DNA from: Limosilactobacillus oris DSM 4864 | Lineage (GTDB): Bacteria > Bacillota > Bacilli > Lactobacillales > Lactobacillaceae | DNA length: 64,000 nt | Assembly: GCF_001434465.1 (NCBI RefSeq) | Contig: NZ_AZGE01000001.1 | Span: forward strand, 62,001-126,000 | Direction of reading: 5' to 3' | In this document: piece by piece, positions 1-8,880 of the stretch | Layout of the letters: each line of letters starts with the position of its first letter | Numbering within the stretch: the first letter of the stretch is position 1 | Position numbers and translations under genes: made by a program | The notes under the pieces: generated by a model | Told to the model about the DNA's origin: nothing | The model's input: the letters and a program-made list of their open reading frames with translations, nothing else | The model's database searches: none

Positions 1-80
1 TTTAATTGCTCGGCAGCGCCAGCAATTGTTCCGGTTTGCGCAAAGGCAACAAGATATTCTAAGAGATAATTATCGATCAT
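1..80 (-). CDS. LysR-family transcriptional regulator, N-terminal part (runs off window)
   Basis: The reverse complement from 80 reads MIDNYLLEYLVAFAQTGTIA and continues GAAEQL. This is the start of a LysR winged-helix DNA-binding domain, and it closely resembles the start of the LysR gene at 52045. The rest lies outside the window. It is divergent from the MFS gene at 202, with about 120 bp between them, the usual arrangement for a LysR regulator and its target. Only 26 codons are visible, so the effector is unknown. Confidence 0.75.
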   Translation of the reverse strand, partial: MIDNYLLEYLVAFAQTGTIAGAAEQL

Positions 81-201
81 GATTCTTTTCCTTTCTTAGC
101 TTGCGTCACACGTAACCTACCATAGTTAAGTAGTAATTTTCAAGTAATCCCAATCCTCTTACAATTAGCAACATAAATTAAATTGTGAGGAGGATACGAA
201 A

Positions 202-1563
202 TTGGAAAATCAAACCGATGATTTAGTAAATGATTCTGGTAAATTTGGGATTATTTTACCGATTGTTTTAATTAGTTACTTTTTGATTTTATTAAATAAT
301 TCATTAGTATTTACAAGTACTGTTCAAATTAGCCGCGATATGCATATGAATATCATTATGATTGCATGGGTAAGTAATGCCTACGCTTTAACTTTTGGTG
401 GGTTCCTATCATTTGGGGCTCGGCTTGGCGATATTTTAAACCGACGTGCTGTGTTATTAACAGGATTATGGATTTTTACGATAGCGTCATTCTTAGTCGG
501 AATCGCGCCAAACCAAACGATATTAATTGCAATGCGGGCAGTTCAAGGAATTGGTGGAGCATTATTAGCCCCAGCAACATTGGCCTTACTAATGGACTAC
601 TATTCTGGTCCAATGTTAACAAGAGCCATCGCTTATTACGGAGCTACTGCTGGTATTGGAACGAGTCTTGGTTTAATCGTTGGTGGAATTATTAGTAGCT
701 ATTCAAGTTGGCGAAATGGTTTTTATCTAGATATGGTAATGGGATTAATCTTAATCATCATGTCTTGGCGCTACGTCCATCCAACTGTTGACTATCAAAA
801 TAAGTTAACGATTGACTGGTGGGGTACCATCACCTCAATTATTGGCTTTAGTGCTTTGGTTTACAGTATTAATGGAAGTCTATACCGTAGTGCAGCAATT
901 ATTGTTACTATTGTTGCATTAATAAGTTTTGTATTGATTGAGGCCCACACAAAGAATCCGCTCATGCCATTAGTTATTTTTAAGGATAATCAACGGGCAA
1001 GTGCATTGGTTTCCCGGTTCTTTATGTTGGGTGCCAGTATGTCTTATTTCTTCCTAATGCCTCAAGCACTACAGCGAGTCTTTGGCATTACACCATTGCT
1101 AGCTGCCATTGCTTTCTTACCATTAACAGTAATTCAGTTTGGCGTTTCCCTCTTAGTAGCTCGCTTGACTTTCCGTTTCTCCAATGCAGCTGTACTTATT
1201 AGTGGGGCAATTATCGATACATTGGGTTTATCATTAGGCGCAATTATTGGCATCCAACAAGGATATTGGTTGGGCGTGGCATTACCAATGGTCTTCATTG
1301 GTATTGGTCAGGGATTAATCATGAGTCCATTAACAGTTGCCGGGGTTGCTGATACATCCGGCGATATTGCCGGTGCAGCTTCTGGAGTTGTTAATACCGT
1401 GCACCAAATTGGCGGAGCTGTGGGATTATCAATCGTTTCTGAGATGGTTGCCGGAATTGCTTCCCCAGCAACGATGATAGATCATGCTCAGATGTGGATG
1501 GTTGTTCTAGCTGTAATTATGTTAATTGCTGGTCTTAATATTTTACGTGGTTCACATAAATAA
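202..1563 (+). CDS. MFS drug-type efflux transporter, DHA2/EmrB-like
   Basis: A 453-residue polytopic membrane protein. The TTG start at 202 is chosen because a strong GAGGAGG lies 8 bp upstream (187-193). Residues ~27-50 hold the first helix with the LNNSLVFTS motif, and GARLGDILNRR near residue 75 matches MFS motif A. Later hydrophobic blocks fit a 14-helix DHA2 exporter using proton motive force. Substrate cannot be read from sequence. It has the same layout as the MFS at 54509. It sits divergent to a LysR gene and carries no MerR box, so LysR control is inferred. Confidence 0.85.
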   Translation: MENQTDDLVNDSGKFGIILPIVLISYFLILLNNSLVFTSTVQISRDMHMNIIMIAWVSNAYALTFGGFLSFGARLGDILNRRAVLLTGLWIFTIASFLVGIAPNQTILIAMRAVQGIGGALLAPATLALLMDYYSGPMLTRAIAYYGATAGIGTSLGLIVGGIISSYSSWRNGFYLDMVMGLILIIMSWRYVHPTVDYQNKLTIDWWGTITSIIGFSALVYSINGSLYRSAAIIVTIVALISFVLIEAHTKNPLMPLVIFKDNQRASALVSRFFMLGASMSYFFLMPQALQRVFGITPLLAAIAFLPLTVIQFGVSLLVARLTFRFSNAAVLISGAIIDTLGLSLGAIIGIQQGYWLGVALPMVFIGIGQGLIMSPLTVAGVADTSGDIAGAASGVVNTVHQIGGAVGLSIVSEMVAGIASPATMIDHAQMWMVVLAVIMLIAGLNILRGSHK

Positions 1564-1568
1564 AGTCC

Positions 1569-1599
1569 TTGCCTTATAGTCGACTTCAAGGTTTAGAAT
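1569..1599 (+). promoter_or_regulatory. MerR-type operator/promoter (box 1) for the aldo-keto reductase
   Basis: -35 TTGCCT at 1569-1574, a 19-bp spacer, and -10 TAGAAT at 1594-1599. The spacer carries the dyad CCTT-N12-AAGG centred on AGTCGACT. A stretched 19-bp spacer spanned by an inverted repeat is the hallmark of MerR-activated promoters. It begins six bases after the MFS stop codon. Confidence 0.85.
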
Positions 1600-1629
1600 A
1601 CCAATATCAAAAAATGGAGGGATGTTTTT

Positions 1630-2616
1630 ATGGAAACACGGACATTAGGAAAAGATTTAACAGTAACAGCAATCGGCCTTGGTTGTATGGGATTTTCTCA
1701 TGGATATGGTAAGCCAACAGATGTTGATGAAGCTGTGAAGACAATCCGTGCCGCATATGACATGGGTTACCGTTTCTTTGACACTGCTGAGATTTATCAA
1801 GGCACGAATCCGGATGGTTCAATTAATTATAACGAAGAATTAGTTGGGAAAGCTCTTCATGATGTGCGTGATCAAGTTGTGATCGCTACAAAATTTGGAA
1901 TTGCAGCTCATGAAGGAACTGGAATTAAAGTTGACTCAAGTCCAGAAACGATTCGGAAGTCAGTTGAAGGTTCATTAAAGCGCCTTAATACTGACCATAT
2001 TGACCTTTACTACCAACACCGGATTGATCCAAATGTTGAACCGGAAACAGTTGCCAAGGTTATGCAGGAATTAATGGATGAAGGTAAGATTACGCATTGG
2101 GGTATTTCTGAAGCTAATGAAGATTACCTCCGTCGTGCTAATGCAGTTTGCAAGGTAACCGCAGTGCAAAACCGTTATTCAATGATGTACCGGGAATACG
2201 AAGATCTTTTCCCAGTACTTGAAGAATTAAATGTTGGCTTAGTTGCATTTTCACCATTAGCAAATGGTTTATTAACTGGTCAAATTAAGCAAAGCAGTTT
2301 CTCGGATAAGGATTTACGAAATAAAATGCCACAATTTACGCCAGAAGCCTTAGAAAAGAACAAGGAATTATTAGCATTGCTTGATAAGATTGCTGCAGAT
2401 CACGATGCTACTCCAGCACAAATTTCCTTGGCATGGATGGTCAACAAGAAACCATACATTGTTCCAATTCCAGGTAGTCGGCACCTTAACCGGATTGAAG
2501 ATAACTTGAAGGCTGCTCAAATCAAGATGACCCCTGAAGAAGTTGCTCAAATTGATAAGGCACTTGATGCTGTACCAATGTCAGAGGTCTTTGGCGGAAC
2601 AAAGATTGAAAAATAA
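1630..2616 (+). CDS. Aldo/keto reductase
   Basis: A 328-residue NADPH-dependent (family knowledge) TIM-barrel reductase of aldehydes and ketones. The tetrad is visible: Asp in FFDTAEIY, Tyr in the same motif, Lys in VIATKFG and His in YYQHRIDP. The ATG at 1630 follows a GGAGG at 1616-1620. It lies directly behind MerR box 1, so induction by reactive carbonyls or electrophiles is inferred. A hairpin terminator at 2625 makes this a single-gene transcript. Substrate is unknown. Confidence 0.9.
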   Translation: METRTLGKDLTVTAIGLGCMGFSHGYGKPTDVDEAVKTIRAAYDMGYRFFDTAEIYQGTNPDGSINYNEELVGKALHDVRDQVVIATKFGIAAHEGTGIKVDSSPETIRKSVEGSLKRLNTDHIDLYYQHRIDPNVEPETVAKVMQELMDEGKITHWGISEANEDYLRRANAVCKVTAVQNRYSMMYREYEDLFPVLEELNVGLVAFSPLANGLLTGQIKQSSFSDKDLRNKMPQFTPEALEKNKELLALLDKIAADHDATPAQISLAWMVNKKPYIVPIPGSRHLNRIEDNLKAAQIKMTPEEVAQIDKALDAVPMSEVFGGTKIEK

Positions 2617-2624
2617 GCATTAAA

Positions 2625-2664
2625 AAGGAACCAAGATTTACTAAGATCAAGGTTCCTTATTTTA
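2625..2664 (+). terminator. Rho-independent terminator after the AKR
   Basis: The 8-bp perfect stem AAGGAACC (2625-2632) pairs with GGTTCCTT (2651-2658) and is followed by a T-rich tail. Confidence 0.8.
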
Positions 2665-2673
2665 TTGCTATCT

Positions 2674-2696
2674 AAGTATTTTGAGTGTAAATACTT
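2674..2696. repeat. 8-bp perfect inverted repeat, possible operator
   Basis: AAGTATTT-N7-AAATACTT in the AKR-SDR intergenic space, upstream of MerR box 2. No gene is attached. It could be an operator left from an HxlR- or TetR-type regulator. Chance occurrence in AT-rich DNA is possible. Confidence 0.35.
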
Positions 2697-2774
2697 GCTC
2701 GTTAGTATGGCCCAAAGTTTATGATTTATTTAGAAAAGGAGATGATCAATTAGGAAAATAATTAAAAAATATTC

Positions 2775-2805
2775 TTGCCTTGGAGTAGACTCCATAGTTT
2801 AAACT
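2775..2805 (+). promoter_or_regulatory. MerR-type operator/promoter (box 2) for SDR-CMD
   Basis: -35 TTGCCT at 2775-2780, a 19-bp spacer with an imperfect dyad (GGAGTAGACTCC core), and -10 TAAACT at 2800-2805. The geometry is identical to the other boxes. The dyad is the most divergent of the seven. Confidence 0.75.
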
Positions 2806-2838
2806 AGTGTCAATCAATTACGAAAGAAGGAAAAGCAA

Positions 2839-3582
2839 ATGGCAGAAAGTAAAGTAGTCGTAATTACTGGTGCATCTAGCGGAATGGGTGAAGCAACTGC
2901 TAAACTCCTCGCTAAGGATGGCGATAAGTTAGTCCTCGGCGCTCGTCGTGAAAATCGTCTTCAAGAAATTGCTAAGGATATCGAAAAACTTGGTGGTGAA
3001 GCTGTCTACGCTGCTACTGATGTTACTAACGATGATGAAGTAGAAGCATTAGCTAAGTTAGCCATGGATAAATTTGGTCAGATTGATGTTTGGATTAATT
3101 CTGCTGGTATTATGCCTCAATCATTACTTTCACAAAAGAAGGTTAAAGATTGGGATATGATGATTGATATCAATATCAAGGGGACACTTTATGGTATCGG
3201 TGCTGCCTTACCATACATGATGAAGCAAAAGAGTGGTCAAATTATCAACATTGCTTCTATTGCTGGTCACATTGTCGGCCCATTGAGCTCAGTATATTCA
3301 GGGACTAAGTATGCTGTTCGTGCAATTAGTGAAGGTCTTCGTCAGGAAATGGCCCAAGCCCAATCTAATGTTCGGGTAACTTTGATTTCACCAGGTGCTG
3401 TTGATACTGGATTGGTCAACTCGATTACCGATGAAAACGTTAAGAAGGGAACTGAAGAATTCTATAAGAACTTTAGTATTCCAGTTGATCGAATCGCTCA
3501 AACCATTAAGCAATCAATGGACCTTCCTGCAGATGCAGCTTGGAATGAAGTTATTATTCGGCCAACTAGCCAACAAATGTAA
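2839..3582 (+). CDS. Short-chain dehydrogenase/reductase (SDR)
   Basis: A 247-residue classical SDR. The cofactor loop TGASSGMG is at residues 10-17, NSAG (usually NNAG) at 87-90, and the catalytic Ser140, Tyr153 and Lys157 (YSGTK) are all present. The ATG start has GAAAGAAGG upstream. It is expressed from MerR box 2 with the CMD gene 23 bp downstream. A paralogue of the same type lies at 53094. Likely NAD(P)H-dependent reduction of a small carbonyl; substrate unknown. Confidence 0.9.
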   Translation: MAESKVVVITGASSGMGEATAKLLAKDGDKLVLGARRENRLQEIAKDIEKLGGEAVYAATDVTNDDEVEALAKLAMDKFGQIDVWINSAGIMPQSLLSQKKVKDWDMMIDINIKGTLYGIGAALPYMMKQKSGQIINIASIAGHIVGPLSSVYSGTKYAVRAISEGLRQEMAQAQSNVRVTLISPGAVDTGLVNSITDENVKKGTEEFYKNFSIPVDRIAQTIKQSMDLPADAAWNEVIIRPTSQQM

Positions 3583-3605
3583 TATAAAGAAAGGAAGTCT
3601 TTATA

Positions 3606-3926
3606 ATGGCTAAAAAGCAAACAGCTGGACGGGATAATTTAGGTGACTTTGCACCGAAGTTTGCTGAATTAAATGATGATGTTCTTTTTGGTCAAGTATG
3701 GTCGCGGGAAAAAGAATTGAGTCCTCGTGACCGGAGCATGGTCACTGTTTCTGCCTTAATTACCAAGGGAGCATTTGCTCAACTTCCGGCACATATGAAA
3801 TTGGCTAAAGAACACGGTATTACTAAGGATGAGATTGTTGAAGTAATTACTCAATTAGCCTTTTATGTTGGCTGGCCTAATGCCTGGTCTGCCTTTAATA
3901 TTGCTAAGGAAATTTGGACAGATTAA
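3606..3926 (+). CDS. Carboxymuconolactone decarboxylase (CMD) family protein
   Basis: A 106-residue all-helical CMD/AhpD-like protein. It has the family core SPRDRSMVTVSALI and the C-terminal GWPNAWSAFNIAKE. No CxxC pair is present, so AhpD-type peroxidase chemistry is not expected. Short spacing places it in one operon with the SDR. By my count it differs at 18 of 106 positions from the CMD protein at 40613-40933. The true reaction of these small CMD proteins in lactobacilli is not known to me. Confidence 0.85.
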   Translation: MAKKQTAGRDNLGDFAPKFAELNDDVLFGQVWSREKELSPRDRSMVTVSALITKGAFAQLPAHMKLAKEHGITKDEIVEVITQLAFYVGWPNAWSAFNIAKEIWTD

Positions 3927-3934
3927 ATAGTTAT

Positions 3935-3985
3935 AAAAAATATGGCTCAACAGCATATACCAATTGTTGTTGAGCCATATTTTTT
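3935..3985. terminator. Bidirectional terminator between CMD and the nitronate-monooxygenase-like gene
   Basis: The stem TATGGCTCAACA (3941-3952) pairs with TGTTGAGCCATA (3968-3979). It is flanked by A6 on the left and T6 on the right, so it can serve both converging genes. The right arm runs up to the minus-strand stop codon. Confidence 0.85.
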
Positions 3986-4943
3986 AAATAAAGTCTTGCA
4001 TTAAATTAGAAATTAGATCTTTGACTGAAAGAATTGAATGAATTTCTGAAATTCCGTTCCCTAAAGAAATATAACCTTCCTCTTTACCTTTATACATTCC
4101 TATTCTCATCATTCCATGCATTAATTGATCAATTTCTTCACGCGAAGCTCCACTATCACTCATGTTTTTTAACTTTTTTCCAAGGGTTGTTGGTAAGGAG
4201 CGATAAAAGTATGGAAGCGTGCGGAAAAGATAAAGATCATCTGAGGTACTATTAACAATACTTTCCTTTATATTGGAAGCAGCACGATTCTCTTTAGTAG
4301 CTAAGAAGGCACTTCCAACATAAACCCCTTCAGCTCCAAGAGCAAAAGCAGCTCGCACATGGCGAATATCAGTTATTCCTCCTGCTGCGATTACAGGAAT
4401 ATTAATAGCATCAGAAATAGTTGGTACGATATTAAAAGTTCCAATTACCTGTTTTGGAAGAGTACCTCCTTCGTCAAAGCCAGTTGCAACGATAATATCG
4501 GCTCCAGCTTTTTCTGCTTCTCGAACTTCTGCTACGGTAGGATTAAGAGGACGATAAATAATTTTTATATTATTTTCTTTAAGAGGAGTAATAAGCTCTG
4601 GTTTTAAAATTCCTGGAACACCATTAATCATTACTACAGGTACGTGCTCTGTAATAGCAATATTAACCAAAGCTTGCGTATCCTTAGCGTTCATTGTGAT
4701 AACTAAAACCATGCCAAAGGGTTTATTTGTTAACTCCTTAGTTTTAATAACTTCTTGATGCATCCTATTAACAATTTCATTAGAATCTCTGGTTGGGTTC
4801 TCTTGACCAGCGTTTGGACCTAATATTCCTAATCCACCTGCATTAGAGACAGCTGCAACGAATTTAGCATCGGTTAGCCAATTCATAGGACCTTGAATGA
4901 TGGGAAACTTAATATTTAAAATTTGTGTAACTTTATTTTTCAT
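3984..4943 (-). CDS. Nitronate monooxygenase / FabK-like FMN TIM-barrel protein
   Basis: A 319-residue FMN-dependent barrel protein. FPIIQGPMNW and GGLGILGP at the N terminus and GGITDIRHVRAAFALGAEG near the C terminus are the flavin-binding signatures of the nitronate monooxygenase/enoyl-ACP reductase II superfamily. The segment usually reading (E)AGGH, which carries the active-site His, reads FDEGGTLP here. The His appears to be missing, so the exact reaction is doubtful. RBS AAGGAG lies just upstream. The promoter contains a TetR-type operator. Confidence 0.75.
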   Translation of the reverse strand: MKNKVTQILNIKFPIIQGPMNWLTDAKFVAAVSNAGGLGILGPNAGQENPTRDSNEIVNRMHQEVIKTKELTNKPFGMVLVITMNAKDTQALVNIAITEHVPVVMINGVPGILKPELITPLKENNIKIIYRPLNPTVAEVREAEKAGADIIVATGFDEGGTLPKQVIGTFNIVPTISDAINIPVIAAGGITDIRHVRAAFALGAEGVYVGSAFLATKENRAASNIKESIVNSTSDDLYLFRTLPYFYRSLPTTLGKKLKNMSDSGASREEIDQLMHGMMRIGMYKGKEEGYISLGNGISEIHSILSVKDLISNLMQDFI

Positions 4944-4975
4944 AATAACTCCTTATTTTTTATATATCGATTCCA

Positions 4976-5003
4976 ATAATAAATGATTGTTCATTATTGT
5001 CAA
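4976..5003 (-). promoter_or_regulatory. Promoter with TetR-type operator for the nitronate-monooxygenase-like gene
   Basis: On the minus strand: -35 TTGACA (5003-4998), a 16-bp spacer, -10 TATTAT (4981-4976). The spacer is almost filled by the perfect dyad AATGA-N4-TCATT (4982-4995). A bound dimer would block polymerase. The TetR gene is immediately upstream and is the obvious candidate repressor. Confidence 0.7.
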
Positions 5004-5063
5004 GCGAGTTAAAAGAAAATGGGTGAGGAGTAGAAATTATTTCTATTCATCATCCATAAGCTA

Positions 5064-5642
5064 TTACTTTTTCAAACCAGTAATTAACATATCGATAATT
5101 TCCTCTATCGATATGTTTTTTTGATTATACGCTTCATTCTTAAGATCTTTTAAGTAACCAATAATACAATGGAAAATTAGAAAGCTTGTAGCATAAGGAT
5201 CAATGTCCCTAAATTCACCATTTGTAATACCTTCCTCAATTAGTTTGTACCATCTTTTTGTAATATTTTGAGGTTCAATTTTTTCTTTAAAAAATTCAAT
5301 ACGACGATGACTAGAAACGATGGTATCGATAAGTAAAAGCTGATCAGGAAATTGTTTTCCAAATTGATAGATATTATACATAAATGAAGTGAGTTTAATA
5401 ACCGCTGTTCCATGCTTCGAGATATTTTCATTAATATAATCACTAAAAAACTTAATTCTATCTATATAAGTTTGATAAATAAGGTCATCTTTATCTTTAA
5501 AGTATATGTATATTGTCCCGACAGAAATACCGGACTGTTTAGCAACCCTGCTGATTGAGAGATTTTCCATTCCTTGATTAATGATTAAACTATTTGTACT
5601 ATCTAATATTTTTTTCTTTTTATTAAAATCTTTAACTTGCAT
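5064..5642 (-). CDS. TetR/AcrR-family transcriptional regulator
   Basis: 192 residues. The N-terminal helix-turn-helix reads SISRVAKQSGISVGTIYIYF with KDKDDL after it, typical of TetR. The C-terminal ligand domain is not assignable. It lies in the same direction as, and 120 bp before, the FMN enzyme gene, which has the matching operator. The 160-bp gap to the divergent OYE gene is extremely AT-rich and includes a 14-bp AT palindrome at 5661-5674, a possible autoregulatory site. Confidence 0.85.
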   Translation of the reverse strand: MQVKDFNKKKKILDSTNSLIINQGMENLSISRVAKQSGISVGTIYIYFKDKDDLIYQTYIDRIKFFSDYINENISKHGTAVIKLTSFMYNIYQFGKQFPDQLLLIDTIVSSHRRIEFFKEKIEPQNITKRWYKLIEEGITNGEFRDIDPYATSFLIFHCIIGYLKDLKNEAYNQKNISIEEIIDMLITGLKK

Positions 5643-5740
5643 ATATATATTTTAGCTTTAAAAATATATATTTTCAAAATTAAAAATATATTCATTTTTG
5701 AAAAAGGGGGGGATGGGAGATGAAACTCAATATTTTTAAT

Positions 5741-5771
5741 TTGCCTTGAAGTCGACTGTAAGGTCTACACT
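5741..5771 (+). promoter_or_regulatory. MerR-type operator/promoter (box 3) for OYE-esterase operon
   Basis: TTGCCT at 5741-5746, 19-bp spacer with CCTT-N12-AAGG around AGTCGACT, -10 TACACT at 5766-5771. Confidence 0.85.
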
Positions 5772-5801
5772 ATTACCAAATAAATTGAGGATAGTGAGTT
5801 A

Positions 5802-6980
5802 ATGATGACAAAATATAAAAAGTTATTTGAACCAGTTACTTTTAGCAATGGAGTTAAAGCACAAAATCGCTTTATGCTTGCTCCAATGTGTGATGATTCA
5901 GCAGAAAATGGACAAGTAACAGACCAGCAACTGGAATATATGAAAAGCCGTGCAGCTAATGTAGGGATTGCAGTTACCGGTTATGCCTATGTTAATGATT
6001 CCGGTGACCAAGTTCCAGGACAACTTAGCGTGGCTCATGATGAAGACATCAATGGCTTAGCAAAATTAGCCACGGTAATGAAGGCTGGGGGTGCGAAAGC
6101 TATTTTGCAACTTTCGCATGCAGGCCGCGGTGCTGGTGGATCAGTAGCAAAGGGCTATCGAGTATATGCACCAAGTAAGTTGCCATTTCCTTGGCTTGAT
6201 TATGATGTTGACGAAATGACGACGGCTGATATTGAGCAAGTAATTAATGATTATGTCCAAGCAACTAAACGAGCGATTGCCGCTGGGTTTGATGGGATTG
6301 AAGTCCATAATTGTAACCATGATTTGCTTCAACAATTTTTCTCTGCTAGCGCCAACCACCGAACTGATGAATGGGGTGGTTCACGTGAAAAGAGAATGGC
6401 ATTACCATTGGCTATTCAACGTGCAGTTAAAAAAGTAATTGCTGAATCAGGAAACGCTAACTTTATCCTAGGATGGCGTATTAGTCCACAAGAAAAGCAT
6501 GGTGATGAAATTGGCTATGATGTTGATGATATGTTTGCCCAAACTAAAAAGGTCGCTGAACTTGGAATTGATTATTTAAACATCTCATTGAATTTATCGG
6601 CAGACTATTCTAATAGTGTGCGACCTAGTTATGACGTCAAAGTAAAGGGCACTAATAAGAGTTTTCCTGAATATTATCGGGCTGCATTACGCGGATATTG
6701 TCCAATTTATATCGGAAGTAATGTTTTAACAGCTGATGATGCATTGGCGGCTGTAACTGATGCCGAAGGGGTATATGTTGGTCGTGAATTATTAATGGAT
6801 CCTGATTTTGTTCAAAAGATTGCGGAAGACCGACCAGAAGAAATTGTTAATACGACTACAATTGAAAAGCTTAAAGCTGTTGGACTACCTGATGGATTCG
6901 TAGATAACTATGCAGATAAAGATGGGTCAACACGAGTAGTTTCATATCGTAATGGGATTCCATTACCAGGTTTAGATTAA
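5802..6980 (+). CDS. Old Yellow Enzyme-type NAD(P)H-dependent flavin oxidoreductase
   Basis: A 392-residue FMN TIM-barrel ene-reductase. ILQLSHAGRG and the active-site segment EVHNCNHDLLQQF followed by NHRTDEWGGS align with the OYE signature. The His/Asn substrate-binding pair is preserved (H-x-x-N). The family reduces activated C=C bonds and nitro groups. The start is one of two adjacent ATGs (5802/5805), with GAGG upstream. It is the first gene behind MerR box 3, followed by two hydrolases. Confidence 0.9.
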   Translation: MMTKYKKLFEPVTFSNGVKAQNRFMLAPMCDDSAENGQVTDQQLEYMKSRAANVGIAVTGYAYVNDSGDQVPGQLSVAHDEDINGLAKLATVMKAGGAKAILQLSHAGRGAGGSVAKGYRVYAPSKLPFPWLDYDVDEMTTADIEQVINDYVQATKRAIAAGFDGIEVHNCNHDLLQQFFSASANHRTDEWGGSREKRMALPLAIQRAVKKVIAESGNANFILGWRISPQEKHGDEIGYDVDDMFAQTKKVAELGIDYLNISLNLSADYSNSVRPSYDVKVKGTNKSFPEYYRAALRGYCPIYIGSNVLTADDALAAVTDAEGVYVGRELLMDPDFVQKIAEDRPEEIVNTTTIEKLKAVGLPDGFVDNYADKDGSTRVVSYRNGIPLPGLD

Positions 6981-7020
6981 TCGATATTTTTAATAATTGA
7001 TAGAAGAGGTGAATGTAAAA

Positions 7021-7905
7021 ATGCTCCAATTTCCAACTCAACTACAAAAAATTCCTAGTCGATATTTACAGAAAAATAATGATAAACCAGGAAAACTTGT
7101 TAGTTTTAACTACGATACCTATGAATCATTTAGCTATCAACAGAAGAGCCAAAAATTGACAAAACGTGCTATTGTATACCTCCCTTACAACTACTCTTCC
7201 GATAATAAATACAATGTTTTCTATTTAATGCATGGAGGTTGGAGTGACGAAACTACTTATTTAGGTACTCCTGACGATCCTCATCCATTAAAAAATATTT
7301 TGGATAATGCGATTGCAGAAGGAAAGATTACTCCCATGATTGTGGTATGCCCAACTTATAACAATCTAAGCGTTCAAGATAGTAGTGATTATGGGTTGGC
7401 GTTGCAGTTAACTGATAATTACCACAATGAACTTGCTGATGACCTCCTTCCAGCGATTGAAAATGAATTTAGTACTTATGCTGAAAATGTTACAGAACAA
7501 GGCTTGATTGATTCTCGAGATCATCGTGCATTCTGTGGCTTTTCAATGGGTTCAGTAACTACTTGGCATGTTTTTCAATACTGCTTAAGGTATTTCCGCT
7601 ACTTTTTCCCGTCTAGTGGTGCTTTAACCGCAAACGCCGAGCTTCTTGCAAAATTTGTTGAAAAGCAAGGGTATCGTTCCTTTGATTTCTATATTTTTGC
7701 GGCTTCAGGGACGGCGGATTTTGCTTATTCGGGGTTTACTGCCCAAATTCAAGCAATGGCATCCTATAAAGAGATGTTTAAATTTGCGGGAAACGAAAAA
7801 GACGGCAACTTATATTATCTTGTTGCCCCTGGTGGAACACATAGTCCGGAAAATGCCCTTGAAGATTTTTACAATTGTTTAATTCAATTATGGAAGGAGA
7901 ATTAA
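7021..7905 (+). CDS. Alpha/beta hydrolase, esterase D/feruloyl-esterase-like (cytoplasmic)
   Basis: 294 residues from the ATG at 7021. An in-frame TTG at 6997 overlaps the ribosome binding site AGAGGTGAA and is rejected. The nucleophile elbow GFSMGS is present, as is an oxyanion-region LMHGG and a late GGTHSPENAL for the catalytic His. There is no signal peptide. It is clearly paralogous to the secreted esterase at 9488 (shared YLP..Y, HRAF.GFSMGS, GTHSP blocks). It is co-transcribed with the OYE gene and with the hydrolase that starts 1 bp after its stop codon. Confidence 0.85.
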   Translation: MLQFPTQLQKIPSRYLQKNNDKPGKLVSFNYDTYESFSYQQKSQKLTKRAIVYLPYNYSSDNKYNVFYLMHGGWSDETTYLGTPDDPHPLKNILDNAIAEGKITPMIVVCPTYNNLSVQDSSDYGLALQLTDNYHNELADDLLPAIENEFSTYAENVTEQGLIDSRDHRAFCGFSMGSVTTWHVFQYCLRYFRYFFPSSGALTANAELLAKFVEKQGYRSFDFYIFAASGTADFAYSGFTAQIQAMASYKEMFKFAGNEKDGNLYYLVAPGGTHSPENALEDFYNCLIQLWKEN

Positions 7906-7906
7906 A

Positions 7907-8785
7907 ATGGCTCAATTTACCCTTAACTCAACAGTCAATGATGTAGAAAATTATTTTGGGAATGCTGGCCGATTACTATTTCCAGTGGATCGTCCATTTA
8001 ATCCAAATGAAACGTTAGCGCAAATTAGTAACAGCGCTCACTACATTTGGTATTCAAATATTAAGGCAAATAAAACAGTAGAAGTTTTAAATTATTTGGC
8101 AGCAGAACAAAAGAAGCACCAAATCTTTTACCCGATCTATTCTGAAGATGAAATCGCAGCTCATCCGAGTCAAGCTAATACTGGCCTTTATTTCTTTCGT
8201 GGAAAAGAAGGAGCACCATTTGCAATTAATAATGCGGGTGGTGGCTTTGCATATGTAGCAGCAATGCAGGATAGTTTCCCTCATGCTTTAGAGATTAGTA
8301 AGTATGGCTACAATGCATTTGCATTAATCTATCGGCCAACGAATCCGTATGAAGATTTGGCCCAAGCAATTTGCTTTATTGAGGATCATGCCACAGAACT
8401 AGGAGTGAATCCACGTCATTATTCGTTATGGGGAGGATCTGCTGGAGCGCGAATGGCAGCCGAACTCGGAAATAAAGAAGTGCTTTATCAATTAACTGGT
8501 CGCTCAGATATTCCACAAGCTGATGCAGTTATTATGCAGTATACCGGCTTTAGTAGGGTATCCTCGGCTGACGCTCCTACTTATGTTAGCGTTGGTGATA
8601 ATGATTGGATTGCTAATTGGCGAACTATGAAACAACGTCTCTTTTATTTGGAGCAACTTGGAATTCCAACTGAATTTCATGTTTATTCTGGACTTAACCA
8701 CGGTTTTGGACTAGGTGAAGGAACGGTTGCAGAAGGTTGGATTAATGACGCCATCAATTTCTGGGAAGTTAATATATCTGATTAA
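7907..8785 (+). CDS. Alpha/beta hydrolase, carboxylesterase/acetylesterase-like
   Basis: 292 residues. Nucleophile motif LWGGSAGAR, acid candidate in VSVGDNDW, and His in GLNHGFGLG complete a likely Ser-Asp-His triad. The start follows GGAGAATTAAA inside the end of the preceding gene, so translation is probably coupled. Third gene of the OYE operon. It may cleave esters of the same substrates reduced by the OYE; that link is inference from position. Confidence 0.85.
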   Translation: MAQFTLNSTVNDVENYFGNAGRLLFPVDRPFNPNETLAQISNSAHYIWYSNIKANKTVEVLNYLAAEQKKHQIFYPIYSEDEIAAHPSQANTGLYFFRGKEGAPFAINNAGGGFAYVAAMQDSFPHALEISKYGYNAFALIYRPTNPYEDLAQAICFIEDHATELGVNPRHYSLWGGSAGARMAAELGNKEVLYQLTGRSDIPQADAVIMQYTGFSRVSSADAPTYVSVGDNDWIANWRTMKQRLFYLEQLGIPTEFHVYSGLNHGFGLGEGTVAEGWINDAINFWEVNISD

Positions 8786-8813
8786 AATATAATGAAAAAA
8801 TTTAAAAAAGGTA

Positions 8814-8844
8814 TTGCCTTGAAGTCAGCTTTAAGGTCTATACT
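8814..8844 (+). promoter_or_regulatory. MerR-type operator/promoter (box 4) for the secreted flavodoxin operon
   Basis: TTGCCT at 8814-8819, 19-bp spacer with a CCTT...AAGG dyad around AGTCAGCT, -10 TATACT at 8839-8844. Confidence 0.85.
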
Positions 8845-8880
8845 ACTCACAATCTCAAATATAAATTTAGGAAGTGAGTA

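Noticed and set aside
95-135. Possible MerR box upstream of the first MFS gene (CTTGCG...CATAGT)
   Set aside because: Spacing is about five bases too short and the dyad is absent; the divergent LysR explains regulation better.
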